From positions 1 through 34,794 of the forward strand of contig JBEBBU010000115.1 of NCBI GenBank assembly GCA_041158225.1: DNA of 34,794 nt, written 5' to 3'. The notes below the pieces were generated by a model. It ran no database searches and was not told the origin of the DNA. It saw only the letters and a program-made list of their open reading frames with translations. The position numbers and the translations under genes are program-made. Of this stretch, positions 15,371 to 24,394 are shown piece by piece (the stretch's first letter is position 1; each line of letters opens with the position of its first letter). The stretch is from JBEBBU01 sp041158225. Its GTDB lineage: Bacteria > Pseudomonadota > Gammaproteobacteria > Methylococcales > Methylococcaceae.

Positions 15371-16760
15371 TACTTTGCGCCATCCAGTCTGCAAGTGATG
15401 ATATTCTGTTTTCCTCATGAGGTCCGTTGTCTGGCACCACCGAAGAAAAGCACTTTTCCAACAGGTCAGCGACCCTTGCCCGATGCAGATCCTCGGGAAC
15501 CTGCTGACCGTTACAGTAATACGCGAGGGGAAGCGAATGCTCAATCATGGCTGAAATAGCCGCCCCCAACTGAGAGACTTCATCCAGTTTGGTCCAGATG
15601 CAGGCACCTGGCGCAAATGCGGAAAAAGCACGCATGCTTTCCCTGAGTGAAGAAAGCTGGGTCGCTGCAGACAGCACAAGATAGGTTTTCAACGGCACAC
15701 CACTTTCCTTCAAAAGACTAAACTGTTCAAGAATCCGCTCATCCTTGGGCCCCATGCCTGCTGTATCAATCAGCACGAGTCGCCTGTCGTAGAGCGAGGA
15801 AAGCACCTGCTTCAGTTCCTCGGGGCTGCCTGCCGTTCTTACTGGCACATCCAGCAACCTGCCATAGGTGTGTAACTGTTCATGCGCCGCAATCCTGAAA
15901 CTGTCCACAGAAACCAGCGCAATCTGCCGTGAACCATGACGCATGCGGAATCTGGCCGCAAGCTTGGCAATCGTTGTCGTCTTTCCTACCCCCGTAGGCC
16001 CTACCAGAGCGATGACACCGCCATAATCCAGCAGGGTATCCTCCACGACAGGCAACGCCCTGGCAATCCAGTCCCGCGCCGCCTGCAGCGCATGCTCCTG
16101 CACCTCAAGCACCCCAAGTCTGTCGGCAAGTTCGAGGCACACCGCCCTGGAAAAGCCACGATCCCCGAGATAACGCAGAATATCCATGCGCGTAGGCAAC
16201 GCCTGCTCACCCTGTTTCCAGGCCATTTCGGTAAGACGCTGATCCAGGGTCCGCCGCATCTGCCTGATTTCTTCCTGAAGGCTGGCAAAGCTGCCTGTAT
16301 CCTGAACTTTGGGCGCCTCGACCTGAGACACCATTTTTTCAGGACGGAACTGCTGCCCGGCAGGCGTAGAAGCCCTGACTTCAACACTGGCAAACTCAGC
16401 AGGCCTGACACCATCACGTTCATCCAGCCCCCAGCTAACCTGCTGTTTTTCTGGGGGCGGATTTCCCGCATTTTTAAGTAGCAGGTCATCGAAAGCCTGA
16501 CGGGCACGGCGTCTGGCATCCCGCATCTGCTCGGATTCAACATCCTGATCAGCCACTTCCAACGGCCTTCCCGCGGCCTTTGGCGTTTCCGCTGGAATAC
16601 GCACTTCCGCTTCATCGTCCAGAAAATCACGGGCAGCTACAATCTCGACGCCACCATCGACATTCCGGTTAGACAGGATCACGGCATCAGGACCCTGCTC
16701 CTCCCGCACCATGCGCATCGCCTGGCGAATGTCAGGAGCAAAGTAGCGCTTGATTTTCAT
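15363..16760 (-). CDS. flhF: Flagellar placement GTPase FlhF (SRP-type)
   Basis: Recruits the first flagellar components to the pole. 465 aa: an N-terminal basic start (MKIKRYFAPDI), a variable linker to about residue 180, then the N and G domains of SRP GTPases. The P-loop GPTGVGKTTT has K260; VSVDSFRIAAHEQL, LIDTAGMGPKD and WTKLDEV complete the nucleotide site. ATG at 16760, 17 nt after the flhA stop. Polar rather than peritrichous flagella are implied by the flhF-flhG pair. Confidence 0.95.
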   Translation of the reverse strand: MKIKRYFAPDIRQAMRMVREEQGPDAVILSNRNVDGGVEIVAARDFLDDEAEVRIPAETPKAAGRPLEVADQDVESEQMRDARRRARQAFDDLLLKNAGNPPPEKQQVSWGLDERDGVRPAEFASVEVRASTPAGQQFRPEKMVSQVEAPKVQDTGSFASLQEEIRQMRRTLDQRLTEMAWKQGEQALPTRMDILRYLGDRGFSRAVCLELADRLGVLEVQEHALQAARDWIARALPVVEDTLLDYGGVIALVGPTGVGKTTTIAKLAARFRMRHGSRQIALVSVDSFRIAAHEQLHTYGRLLDVPVRTAGSPEELKQVLSSLYDRRLVLIDTAGMGPKDERILEQFSLLKESGVPLKTYLVLSAATQLSSLRESMRAFSAFAPGACIWTKLDEVSQLGAAISAMIEHSLPLAYYCNGQQVPEDLHRARVADLLEKCFSSVVPDNGPHEENRISSLADWMAQSNG

Positions 16761-16777
16761 GCCTGCTCCCCCACTGA

Positions 16778-18868
16778 CTAATTACGCCTCTGCCCGATTG
16801 AACTGATCACTTTCACCTGCCTGTCTTCGGGTATCTCGTTAAAAGCCAGTACGCTGAGACTGGGAATAGAATGGCGTACAAAACGTGCAAGCCAAGGCCT
16901 GATTCCGGAAGATACCAGCACTATTGGCGTAATCCCCTCCATTTCCTGTCGCTGCACCTGCTCTTCAAGCTGCTGGTGCATCTGCTCTGCCAGTCCAGGC
17001 TCGATACCTGAAAAATCCTGACTGGACGACTGAAGAACCTTAAGCAATAATTGTTCCAATCCAGAATCCAGCGTCATGACCCCTATCTCACGCTCTGAAC
17101 CACAGATTTTCTGTACGATCATACGCCCAAGAGCAGCGCGAACCACAGAGGTCAGTATGACGGGATCCTGACTCCTCACCCCGTATTCCGCCAAAGTTTC
17201 GGCGATGGTACGCATATCACGCACCGGAACACCATCCTGAAGAAGATTCTGCAGAACGCGAACGATGATGCCGAGAGGCAATATTTTCGGGGTAAGATCT
17301 TCCACCAGTTTGGGTGAGCTTTTAGCCAGCATCTGCAACAGCTGCTGTGCTTCGTCATGCCCAAGCAGCTGATGGGCATTGGCCTGCAACAGGTGACTCA
17401 AGTGAGTCGCGATGACCGTACCCGGATCAACGACTGTATAGCCTAGCGTCTGTGCCTGATCACGCATATCGCTGTCAATCCAGACCGCCTCAAGACCAAA
17501 AGCAGGATCGCGCGTTTCAATGCCAGGCACTGGCCCATAAACCCGCCCCGGATTGATCGCCAGCATCCTGTCGGGATAAACCTCTGACTCGCCCACAGCG
17601 ACCCCCAGCAGACTGATACGGTAGGCGTTGGGAGCGAGATCCAGATCATCCCTGATATGCACAGCAGGAATAAGAAAACCAATATCCTGGGAAAGCTTCT
17701 TTCTTACCCCTTTGATGCGCTGGGTCAGCTGCCCTCCCTGAGCCTTGTCAACCAGAGGAATCAGTCTGTACCCAACCTCCAGCCCCAGCATGTCATGCGT
17801 CATGACATCATCCCACGCTATATCTTTCTGTTCCTCGGCAGGGGGCAGTTTGGGCGTCATGACATCTTTATGCAGCAGTCGCTCCCGTTTCTGCTTCTGA
17901 TCCAGCAGATAGGCCGCCCCGCCAAAACTGCCCGAGAGCAGAAGAAAAGCTATATTGGGCATTCCGGGAATGAGACCAATCAGGCCAATCACCGCTGCAC
18001 TGATGGCCAACGGCTTCGGATCCTTGAAGAACTGGGCCCCAAACTGGGTTCCAATGTCTTCAGTACTGCTGGAAACCCGGGTCACAATGACAGCTGATGC
18101 CACCGAGAGCAGAAGCGAAGGCAACTGGGCAACCAGACCATCACCAATGGTCAGCAGGGTATATTTTTCCAGTGCATCCCTGAACCCGAGAGCATGCTGG
18201 GCTACGCCCACGATCAGGCCACCGATGATATTGATGAACAGGATGAGAATACCGGCGACAGCATCTCCTCTTACAAACTTGCTGGCACCGTCCATGGAGC
18301 CATAAAAATCAGCCTCCCTGCCGACATCAATACGGCGGGCCCTTGCCTCATCCTGGGTCACCAGACCAGCATTGAGGTCAGCATCAATCGCCATCTGCTT
18401 GCCTGGCATGGCATCCAGGGTAAACCTGGCACTGACTTCAGAAACGCGACCAGCACCTTTGGTCACCACCGCGAAATTGATGATGATCAGGATGACGAAG
18501 ACGACAAACCCCACGGCATAATTGCCACCAATGACAAACTCGCCAAAAGCCTCAATAACCCGTCCGGCGGCATCCCCACCCTTGTGTCCTTCCAGAAGCA
18601 CCACACGCGTCGAGGCCACATTCAGACTCAGACGCAACAGTGTCGCCACAAGCAGTACCGTAGGAAAAACCGCAAAATCGAGTGGCCGTAATGCATAAAT
18701 GGCCACCAGAAGAATCAGCAGTGAAAATGCAATATTGAAAGTAAAAAGAAGGTCGAGCACAAACGGGGGTAATGGCAGGACCATCATCATCAGCATGAGC
18801 AGAACCAGAATGGGTGCTCCCAGCCCCATACCACTCACAGCTTTCAGAATCTGTTTCAGTTTAGCCAC
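16778..18868 (-). CDS. flhA: Flagellar export gate protein FlhA
   Basis: Large inner-membrane ring protein of the flagellar type III secretion system that uses ion flow and docks substrates. 696 aa, usual length. The first half has eight hydrophobic segments, the family-defining block DADLNAGLVTQDEARARR and the SMDGASKFVRGDAVAG segment carrying the conserved acidic residue. The C-terminal cytoplasmic domain begins at about residue 330. The start is GTG at 18868, giving MAKLKQILKAV; a GGAAAA sequence lies about 7 nt upstream. It follows flhB with a 17-nt gap. Confidence 0.96.
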   Translation of the reverse strand: MAKLKQILKAVSGMGLGAPILVLLMLMMMVLPLPPFVLDLLFTFNIAFSLLILLVAIYALRPLDFAVFPTVLLVATLLRLSLNVASTRVVLLEGHKGGDAAGRVIEAFGEFVIGGNYAVGFVVFVILIIINFAVVTKGAGRVSEVSARFTLDAMPGKQMAIDADLNAGLVTQDEARARRIDVGREADFYGSMDGASKFVRGDAVAGILILFINIIGGLIVGVAQHALGFRDALEKYTLLTIGDGLVAQLPSLLLSVASAVIVTRVSSSTEDIGTQFGAQFFKDPKPLAISAAVIGLIGLIPGMPNIAFLLLSGSFGGAAYLLDQKQKRERLLHKDVMTPKLPPAEEQKDIAWDDVMTHDMLGLEVGYRLIPLVDKAQGGQLTQRIKGVRKKLSQDIGFLIPAVHIRDDLDLAPNAYRISLLGVAVGESEVYPDRMLAINPGRVYGPVPGIETRDPAFGLEAVWIDSDMRDQAQTLGYTVVDPGTVIATHLSHLLQANAHQLLGHDEAQQLLQMLAKSSPKLVEDLTPKILPLGIIVRVLQNLLQDGVPVRDMRTIAETLAEYGVRSQDPVILTSVVRAALGRMIVQKICGSEREIGVMTLDSGLEQLLLKVLQSSSQDFSGIEPGLAEQMHQQLEEQVQRQEMEGITPIVLVSSGIRPWLARFVRHSIPSLSVLAFNEIPEDRQVKVISSIGQRRN

Positions 18869-18885
18869 AATTGTTTTCCGTCTGC

Positions 18886-20019
18886 CTATTCTTCCTGCAC
18901 AAACTCGTCTGGAATTTCAAAGTTCTTTGGAGGAGGCGGGGGCGTCCCACCCCAGTAGCGTACATCTTTCAGCTGGTAAATATACGCCAGCACCTGAGCA
19001 ACTGCGGTATAAAGTCCCGCCGGAATTTCATGATCCAGTTTGGTCGAGTGGTACAGGGCCCGTGCCAGCGGAGGTGCCGCAAGCAGAGGCACCCTGGACT
19101 CTGCGGCAACTTCACGGATGTTGGCTGCGATCAGATCCACACCTTTGGCAACGACACGCGGCGCTCCCATGCTGTCCTGATCATAACTGAGCGCAACAGC
19201 ATAATGTGTTGGATTAGTGATCACGACATCCGCTCTGGGTACGGCATCCATCATGCGCCGGTTGGCAAATTCCATCTGCAAACGGCGGATCTGCTGCTTG
19301 ACCTCGGGCTTGCCTTCAGAATCCCGCATTTCATCCATAACCTCTTTGCGGGTCATCATGAGCTGATGCTTGAAGTGCCAGAGCTGGAAAGGAACATCAA
19401 TTGCCGCAATCACCGCAAGGGAAGCGCAGATGACCAGTAGACCATTCATCAGCATGGCACCCATGGTGCTGGCAGCAAGATCCATATCCATACGCGCAAG
19501 TGTCATGAATTCATCCTGATCATGCAGATAAAGTCCCCAGGTAACCAGCCCGATCAGAATCACCTTGAGCATGGACTTGAGAAGTTCGACTGCTGTCTGC
19601 AGGGAAACCATGCGCGCCAGCCCGGATACCGGATTCATTTTCTCGAACTTGAAGGATAAAAAGTCCTCTGAAAAACCCCATCCACCAATCATGACGGTTG
19701 AAGCGATAGCCACCACAACTGTAAATGCCATCAACGGCAGCACCAGTGCTGCGGCATCCAGCGCGATAGTGGTGATCCTGCGAATGATGGCGGCATCCTC
19801 AAAAATATCGCGCCGCTCAATATGCAGATAAGTCTTGAACATGAGCACGCACTGCCGCCAGATCACTTCGGAAAATGCGTAAATCAGTACCACACTTCCC
19901 ATAAGCATGGTGAAGGTATTAAGTTCACGGGAACGGGGCATTTGCCCCTTGCTGCGCGCCTCAGCGAGGCGCCTGGGAGTAGGGTCTTCTGTGCGTTCCT
20001 CATCCGAACCTTCTGCCAT
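18886..20019 (-). CDS. flhB: Flagellar export switch protein FlhB
   Basis: Membrane component that changes export specificity from rod/hook to filament proteins after autocleavage. 377 aa: charged N-terminus (DEERTEDPTPRRLAEARSKGQ, about 5-24), four membrane segments (about 30-50, 90-115, 140-165, 185-210), and a cytoplasmic domain with the self-cleaving NPTH at residues 269-272, at the same position as in Salmonella FlhB. A proline-rich tail (GGTPPPPPKNFEIP) ends the protein. FliK, its usual ruler partner, is not in the window. Confidence 0.96.
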   Translation of the reverse strand: MAEGSDEERTEDPTPRRLAEARSKGQMPRSRELNTFTMLMGSVVLIYAFSEVIWRQCVLMFKTYLHIERRDIFEDAAIIRRITTIALDAAALVLPLMAFTVVVAIASTVMIGGWGFSEDFLSFKFEKMNPVSGLARMVSLQTAVELLKSMLKVILIGLVTWGLYLHDQDEFMTLARMDMDLAASTMGAMLMNGLLVICASLAVIAAIDVPFQLWHFKHQLMMTRKEVMDEMRDSEGKPEVKQQIRRLQMEFANRRMMDAVPRADVVITNPTHYAVALSYDQDSMGAPRVVAKGVDLIAANIREVAAESRVPLLAAPPLARALYHSTKLDHEIPAGLYTAVAQVLAYIYQLKDVRYWGGTPPPPPKNFEIPDEFVQEE

Positions 20020-20034
20020 CGCAACCGCCCCGAG

Positions 20035-20811
20035 CTAAGGTACACGCAGCAACTGGTTTACAACGGCATAGCTGGAACGTAATGCCGAAGAAAACACCAC
20101 CACAAGGTCACCAAGTCCATACCACATGAGTAACAACCCAATGGTCAGGGTGACAGGAAATCCGACGGAAAAAATGTTCAGCTGGGGAGCGGCACGGGTT
20201 CCCACGCCAAATCCCATATTCACCAGCAGCAACAGCCCCGTCACCGGAAGTGCCAGTGTAGTGCCAATCACAAGTAGCTGGGAAGACCAGCTCACCAGCA
20301 ACCACAGGGCGGCCTTGTGAAAAGGCGCATCCACAGGCACCAGGGTAAAACTGTCAGCCATCATTCTGATGAAGACCAGATGACCGTCCATTGCCAGAAA
20401 AAGCAGGGTTGTAAGAATGATATAGAACTGGGATATGGCAGGCACCTGCACGCCTGTCTGGGGATCGATCAGTGAGGCAAAACCAAGCCCCATGCTGTAG
20501 GCCATGGTTTGCCCGGCAAAAACCATGGCACCAAACACCAGCTGGAGAATAAATCCCATCATGATACCCAGCAGCACCTGTTCAGCTGTCATCAGCAGGC
20601 CTGAAAGGGAAAACAGCTCCAGACCACCATGCAGCGGCAGGGCAGTTCCGATAATCCCCGTCACCACAATGGAAAACAGCACCCTGACATGCACAGCAAT
20701 ATAGTGCCCGGAAAAAACAGGCATGGAAACAAACATGGCAGCAACCCTGAACAGTATCATCAGGTAGTGGTCAAGCGTAGCATCCAGCTGGGCGAGAGAA
20801 AACCCGAACAT
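20035..20811 (-). CDS. fliR: Flagellar export gate protein FliR
   Basis: Inner-membrane subunit of the FliPQR export gate. 258 aa with about six hydrophobic segments and the family stretches SLIDPQTGVQVPAISQFY in the middle and GVGTRAAPQLNIFSVGFP in the second half. It begins 5 nt after the fliQ stop and ends 15 nt before flhB. No unusual feature. Confidence 0.95.
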   Translation of the reverse strand: MFGFSLAQLDATLDHYLMILFRVAAMFVSMPVFSGHYIAVHVRVLFSIVVTGIIGTALPLHGGLELFSLSGLLMTAEQVLLGIMMGFILQLVFGAMVFAGQTMAYSMGLGFASLIDPQTGVQVPAISQFYIILTTLLFLAMDGHLVFIRMMADSFTLVPVDAPFHKAALWLLVSWSSQLLVIGTTLALPVTGLLLLVNMGFGVGTRAAPQLNIFSVGFPVTLTIGLLLMWYGLGDLVVVFSSALRSSYAVVNQLLRVP

Positions 20812-20816
20812 GCGCG

Positions 20817-21086
20817 TCAGCCTATCAGACCGGGTATACTGCGTATGAGGTTCTGGGTATAGCTTATGATCGACTGCAACATCCAGGGCCCTGCAAGAAG
20901 GATGATCAGTGCTATCACCAGAAGTTTCGGCACAAAGGTCAATGTAGCTTCGTTGATCTGTGTCGCAGCCTGAAAAATGGCGACTACCAGACCTACCAGC
21001 AGACTGGCCAGCAGCATGGGGGCACTCAGCTGCACAATGACAGTCATGGCCTGCTGTCCCAGATGGATAACAGTATCCGGGCTCAT
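20817..21086 (-). CDS. fliQ: Flagellar export gate protein FliQ
   Basis: Small inner-membrane subunit of the export gate. 89 aa with two membrane helices (about 15-38 and 53-73) and the conserved AIFQAATQINEATLTFVPK hairpin between them. The start overlaps the fliP stop (ATGA at 21083-21086), so fliP and fliQ are translationally coupled. Confidence 0.95.
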   Translation of the reverse strand: MSPDTVIHLGQQAMTVIVQLSAPMLLASLLVGLVVAIFQAATQINEATLTFVPKLLVIALIILLAGPWMLQSIISYTQNLIRSIPGLIG

Positions 21087-21844
21087 TTACTGTAATAGCT
21101 GGCTACAAGGGTTTCCATGACCAGCCCCCAGCCGTCAACCAGTACAAACAGCATGAGCTTGAACGGAAGAGAGATGACCATAGGGGACAGCATCATCATA
21201 CCCATTGACATCAGTACCGTTGCCACCACCAGATCAATGACAAGAAAAGGCAGAAACAGCATGAATCCCATCTGGAACGCCGTCTTGAGCTCCGAAGTCA
21301 TGAAGGCTGGTACAAGAATACTGAAGGGCGTAGCTTCTGGCGATTCAATCTCAGGCTTTTCTGCAATTCGCATGAACAGGTCAAGATCCGATTCACGGGT
21401 CTGCTGCAGCATGAAGGTACGAAAAGGCTCCGCTGCGCGCTCTAGCGCGACAAGTGGCGCAATTTCCTCATGCAGGTAAGGCTGCAACGCCTGCGTATTG
21501 ACTTTATCCAGTACCGGCGCCATGGTAAACAGGGTAAGAAACAGGGAAATGCCAAGCAGTATCTGGTTATTGGGTACCTGGCCCGTACCCAGTGCCTGCC
21601 GCAGTATCGACAGGACTATCATATAGCGGGTAAACGATGTCATGCTCAGTAACAGCGATGGCAACACCGTCAGTGCCGTCATGATCGCCAGGATCTGCAG
21701 GGTAACACTGTATTTCTGGCCACCGCCCGCCGTAGGCAGCATGGTAAAAGCCTCAAAGCCGGGATCAGCCGCCATGATGTCAACCGGTAGCAGCATGAGG
21801 CATATGGATAGAATACTGAAAAAACGGCTACTCATGATGCTCAC
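21083..21844 (-). CDS. fliP: Flagellar export gate protein FliP
   Basis: Core subunit of the export gate. 253 aa with a cleavable signal (about 1-25), then four membrane segments. Family blocks MTSFTRYMIVLSILRQALG, PNNQILLGISLFLTLF and MGFMLFLPFLVIDLVV are intact. The GTG at 21844 overlaps the fliO stop; an ATG three codons later (21835) is an equal alternative and would change only the first three residues. Ends with VASYYSK overlapping fliQ. Confidence 0.95.
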   Translation of the reverse strand: MSIMSSRFFSILSICLMLLPVDIMAADPGFEAFTMLPTAGGGQKYSVTLQILAIMTALTVLPSLLLSMTSFTRYMIVLSILRQALGTGQVPNNQILLGISLFLTLFTMAPVLDKVNTQALQPYLHEEIAPLVALERAAEPFRTFMLQQTRESDLDLFMRIAEKPEIESPEATPFSILVPAFMTSELKTAFQMGFMLFLPFLVIDLVVATVLMSMGMMMLSPMVISLPFKLMLFVLVDGWGLVMETLVASYYSK

Positions 21845-22254
21845 AGTCCCGAATCCGTGCTGCGGTTGCGTGCTGCAAGCGTGTGCAGCATATCCTGAAA
21901 AGAGGCGGGTATGGGGGCGCTATCCAGCCTGCCCTCACCTTCCAGCATGCCGATACGGGTAATCACGCCAGGACCAACACCCAGCACCCACTGCTGCTCA
22001 CCTACCTGAACCACCAGCAGGCGTTCACGCACCCCAATAGGAAGACTGGCAACGACGCGTAACTGCCTGCGCGCACCCGCAACACTGGCCCCAGTCATAC
22101 GCCGCATCAGAAACAGGGTCACTCCCAGCGCCAGAAATACCACACCAAGCCCGATGCCCCAACGCAACATGTCAGGCTGCGGCAAAGCAGTACCCACATC
22201 CTGCGCAGCTGCCAGCCCTGGCAGCCCAATCAGGAGTGCACACGGCCTGATCAC
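21841..22254 (-). CDS. fliO: Flagellar biosynthesis protein FliO
   Basis: Assembly factor that helps FliP form its ring. 137 aa: a signal-like N-terminus (about 1-18, ending AAAQ), one membrane helix about 30-50 (WGIGLGVVFLALGVTLFLM), and a small cytoplasmic domain with LRVVASLPIGVRERLLVVQVGEQQ split by family-typical positions. GTG start at 22254 overlaps the fliN stop, the same type of overlap used at the fliP end. Confidence 0.88.
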   Translation of the reverse strand: MIRPCALLIGLPGLAAAQDVGTALPQPDMLRWGIGLGVVFLALGVTLFLMRRMTGASVAGARRQLRVVASLPIGVRERLLVVQVGEQQWVLGVGPGVITRIGMLEGEGRLDSAPIPASFQDMLHTLAARNRSTDSGL

Positions 22255-22634
22255 TTGAGTTTTTTGACGCGTTCAGCCGGACTGATGACGTCGGTCAGGC
22301 GTATGCCAAACTTCTCATTGACCACCACAACCTCACCGTGCGCAATCAGGGTGCCATTCACCAGCACATCCATGGGCTCACCCGCCATGCGCTCAAGCTC
22401 AATCACGGAGCCCTGTGCCAGCTGGAGCAGTTTTCTGAGGCGGATCATGGTGCGACCTATTTCCATGGAAACAGTCACCGGCACATCAAGGATGACATCC
22501 AGATTCACGTCGTCATGATGACCACCACCAGCTCCCTCGGCCCGTCCCATTTCCTCAAACAGACTGGATGCAGGACGGAAACCGTCAGCGCCTGCTCCAG
22601 ACTCTTCATCCATATCAGTATCCATTTCAGCCAT
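22251..22634 (-). CDS. fliN: Flagellar motor switch protein FliN
   Basis: C-ring protein that sets rotation direction and receives export cargo. 127 aa: an acidic variable N-terminus (about 1-40), then the SpoA domain with LDVPVTVSMEIGRT-like, LLQLAQGSVIELER and GEPMDVLVNG followed by the NEKFGIRLTD block. Starts 4 nt after the fliM stop and overlaps fliO. Complete. Confidence 0.95.
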   Translation of the reverse strand: MAEMDTDMDEESGAGADGFRPASSLFEEMGRAEGAGGGHHDDVNLDVILDVPVTVSMEIGRTMIRLRKLLQLAQGSVIELERMAGEPMDVLVNGTLIAHGEVVVVNEKFGIRLTDVISPAERVKKLK

Positions 22635-22638
22635 ACTG

Positions 22639-23646
22639 TTAAGTCCCCTTGATGAGTTCCTGTTCTGTCATGGCCCGCTTGATCTTGCGGGTCAGCTTGA
22701 CGGCATATTTGCCATTGGAAATTCCGGGCTTGCCCATAAAAACCGGTACTCCCTCAATCCTCAGCGTAAGTTGCTCTGGAATGTCGACAGGAATGATATC
22801 CCCTGTTTTCAACTTGAGAAGCTGCCGGACATCCATGGTCTTTTCAGCCAGTATGGCCTGAAGATCCAGATGGGCATCCATGACTTCAGTATTGAGCGCA
22901 CTCCTCCAGCTGGTATCAGAAGCCCCCTTGTCGCCCTGAAATCCAGAATCCATCAGTTCACGGATCGGCTCCAGCATGGAAAAAGGCATGGCAATATACA
23001 GATTGCCACCACCGCCATCCAGATCAATCCGTATGGTGGAAATGACCACCACTTCGACAGGACTGACAATATTGGCAAACTGCGGGTTCACCTCGGAATT
23101 GAGATATTCAATACTGATATCCAGAATAGGCGCCCAGGCATCTTTGAGATCCTTGAACACCATGTCCAGAATGATACGGATCAGGCGCATTTCTGTTGGT
23201 GTGAACTCACGCCCTTCAATCTTGTTGTAAAACTGACCCGCCCCACCAAAATAATTATCAACCGCGGTATAAACCAGTACAGGATCCATGACGATCAGCG
23301 CCCGTCCACGCAGAGGATTGATACGGACAATATTCAGGTTGGTAGGCACAAACAGGCTGTGGATAAACTCTGAAAACTTGACCAGCTGCACTCCGCCAAC
23401 CTCAATCTCTATCGCTCTGCGTAGCAGATTGAACAGACTCATGCGCATGGTGCGGATAAATCGGTCATTGATAAGTTCAAGCGCAGGCAACCTGCCGCGT
23501 ACGATACGGTTCTGCGAGGTAAGATCATAGGCCCTGATCTCACCGGGAATAATTTCTTCCTCTGGCTCGACGCTGACATTGCCCCTCTCTACACCATGCA
23601 GAAGGGCGTCAATCTCGTCCTGGCTCAGCAAATCCTGATCAGACAT
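22639..23646 (-). CDS. fliM: Flagellar motor switch protein FliM
   Basis: C-ring protein that binds phosphorylated CheY and so links chemotaxis to the motor. 335 aa. The N-terminal CheY-binding peptide is intact (LLSQDEIDALLHGV, residues about 5-18), followed by a linker, the middle domain with the GGXG-type FGGAGQFYNK turn, and the C-terminal SpoA domain ending in KLTRKIKRAMTEQEL. An intact CheY-binding peptide implies a working CheY elsewhere in the genome, because no che gene is seen here. Confidence 0.96.
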   Translation of the reverse strand: MSDQDLLSQDEIDALLHGVERGNVSVEPEEEIIPGEIRAYDLTSQNRIVRGRLPALELINDRFIRTMRMSLFNLLRRAIEIEVGGVQLVKFSEFIHSLFVPTNLNIVRINPLRGRALIVMDPVLVYTAVDNYFGGAGQFYNKIEGREFTPTEMRLIRIILDMVFKDLKDAWAPILDISIEYLNSEVNPQFANIVSPVEVVVISTIRIDLDGGGGNLYIAMPFSMLEPIRELMDSGFQGDKGASDTSWRSALNTEVMDAHLDLQAILAEKTMDVRQLLKLKTGDIIPVDIPEQLTLRIEGVPVFMGKPGISNGKYAVKLTRKIKRAMTEQELIKGT

Positions 23647-23649
23647 GTA

Positions 23650-24258
23650 TCACTGCATGATAAAGGCGGTAAACAGGATCTGCTCGAAGGGGCTGGCCTC
23701 ATCATCCACTTCTTCACCTTCAGCAGGATGTTCTTCCTCATGATGCTCTTCACCTTCGCCGCCTTCAGCGTGTTCGGCAGCCAGCTCGTGCTCATGCTCA
23801 CTCAGAATCTTGTCCAGTGCCTCACCAATCTTGTGACGCAACGCCTCCTTGCCCTCAGGCGTCCTAAGCACGCTGGGATCCTGACCACCCAGCAAAAGCA
23901 GGACATTGTTGCGAACCACGGGCATGTGTTTAGTCAGCAACGCCAGACTCTCCGGCTTTCTGGAGCCCACGGTGACAGAAATCTGTGCCAGCCTGATATC
24001 AGGATTGTTGCGAAAGTTCACAACAAACGGCGGCTCCAGCGCCAGATAGGTCAGATCAGCCTTAACCTTGGGCGCTGGCTCATGCGCCGCTGCTGGAGCT
24101 TCTTTCGGAGGCAGGATACCCAGAAAATAGAGCGCGCCAAATGCTGTACCGAGGGTAACCAGCATGGTGACAACCACGACAATCAACAGCTTCTTGATTC
24201 CCCCTCCCGAGGGCTGGTCTTCGGTGATATCGTCGAGATCACTGTCCAGTTCTGCCAT
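23650..24258 (-). CDS. fliL: Flagellar basal-body protein FliL with a Glu/His-rich insert
   Basis: Inner-membrane protein that surrounds and supports the stator. 202 aa, longer than the usual 150-180. One membrane helix (about 22-47) follows an acidic N-terminus; the periplasmic domain has the VNFRNNPDIRLAQISVTVG core and the VVRNNVLLLLGGQDP block. Between about 154 and 188, near the C-terminus, lies a low-complexity stretch with 14 Glu and 6 His, before the conserved ending ILFTAFIMQ. AGGG lies 7 nt before the ATG. First gene of the operon in this window; divergent from mtnB with 136 nt between. Confidence 0.92.
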   Translation of the reverse strand: MAELDSDLDDITEDQPSGGGIKKLLIVVVVTMLVTLGTAFGALYFLGILPPKEAPAAAHEPAPKVKADLTYLALEPPFVVNFRNNPDIRLAQISVTVGSRKPESLALLTKHMPVVRNNVLLLLGGQDPSVLRTPEGKEALRHKIGEALDKILSEHEHELAAEHAEGGEGEEHHEEEHPAEGEEVDDEASPFEQILFTAFIMQ

Positions 24259-24330
24259 ATATTTACCCTGACTTCAGCAAGCTGTTTCCGTAACATGAAG
24301 AATCGTAGCAGATTCATCAGGAAAATGCAG

Positions 24331-24359
24331 TTGAGCTCCTGCGCCTGAGCCACTACAAT
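24331..24359 (+). promoter_or_regulatory. Sigma-70-type promoter of the mtnBDC operon
   Basis: TTGAGC (24331-24336, four of six consensus bases) and TACAAT (24354-24359, five of six) are separated by exactly 17 bp. Transcription would start near 24366, about 30 nt before the mtnB ATG at 24395. The -10 box lies in the centre of the inverted repeat described separately. Confidence 0.6.
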
Positions 24360-24367
24360 CGTGGCTC
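24347..24367. promoter_or_regulatory. Inverted repeat around the mtnB -10 box, candidate operator
   Basis: GAGCCAC (24347-24353) and its exact complement GTGGCTC (24361-24367) flank seven bases that contain the -10 box. A dimeric repressor bound here would block the promoter. A weak terminator is an alternative reading, because TTT follows, but it would sit before any gene on that strand. Confidence 0.5.
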
Positions 24368-24394
24368 TTTCCTGATCCAGTCAGCGGGTTCTGC

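Noticed and set aside
22771..23373. 200-codon open frame on the plus strand within fliM
   Set aside because: Antisense to a complete, well-conserved fliM; no ribosome site, no recognisable domain. Long antisense frames are common at this base composition.
23596..24348. 250-codon open frame on the plus strand opposite fliL
   Set aside because: Composition follows the Glu/His-rich coding of fliL read backward; no family features.
24259..24394. Sigma-54 promoter for fliL
   Set aside because: I looked for GG-N10-GC on the minus strand. The closest element (TGGCTCAGGCGCAGG) has the wrong final dinucleotide, so no call is made. Weak sigma-70-like hexamers there are not better.
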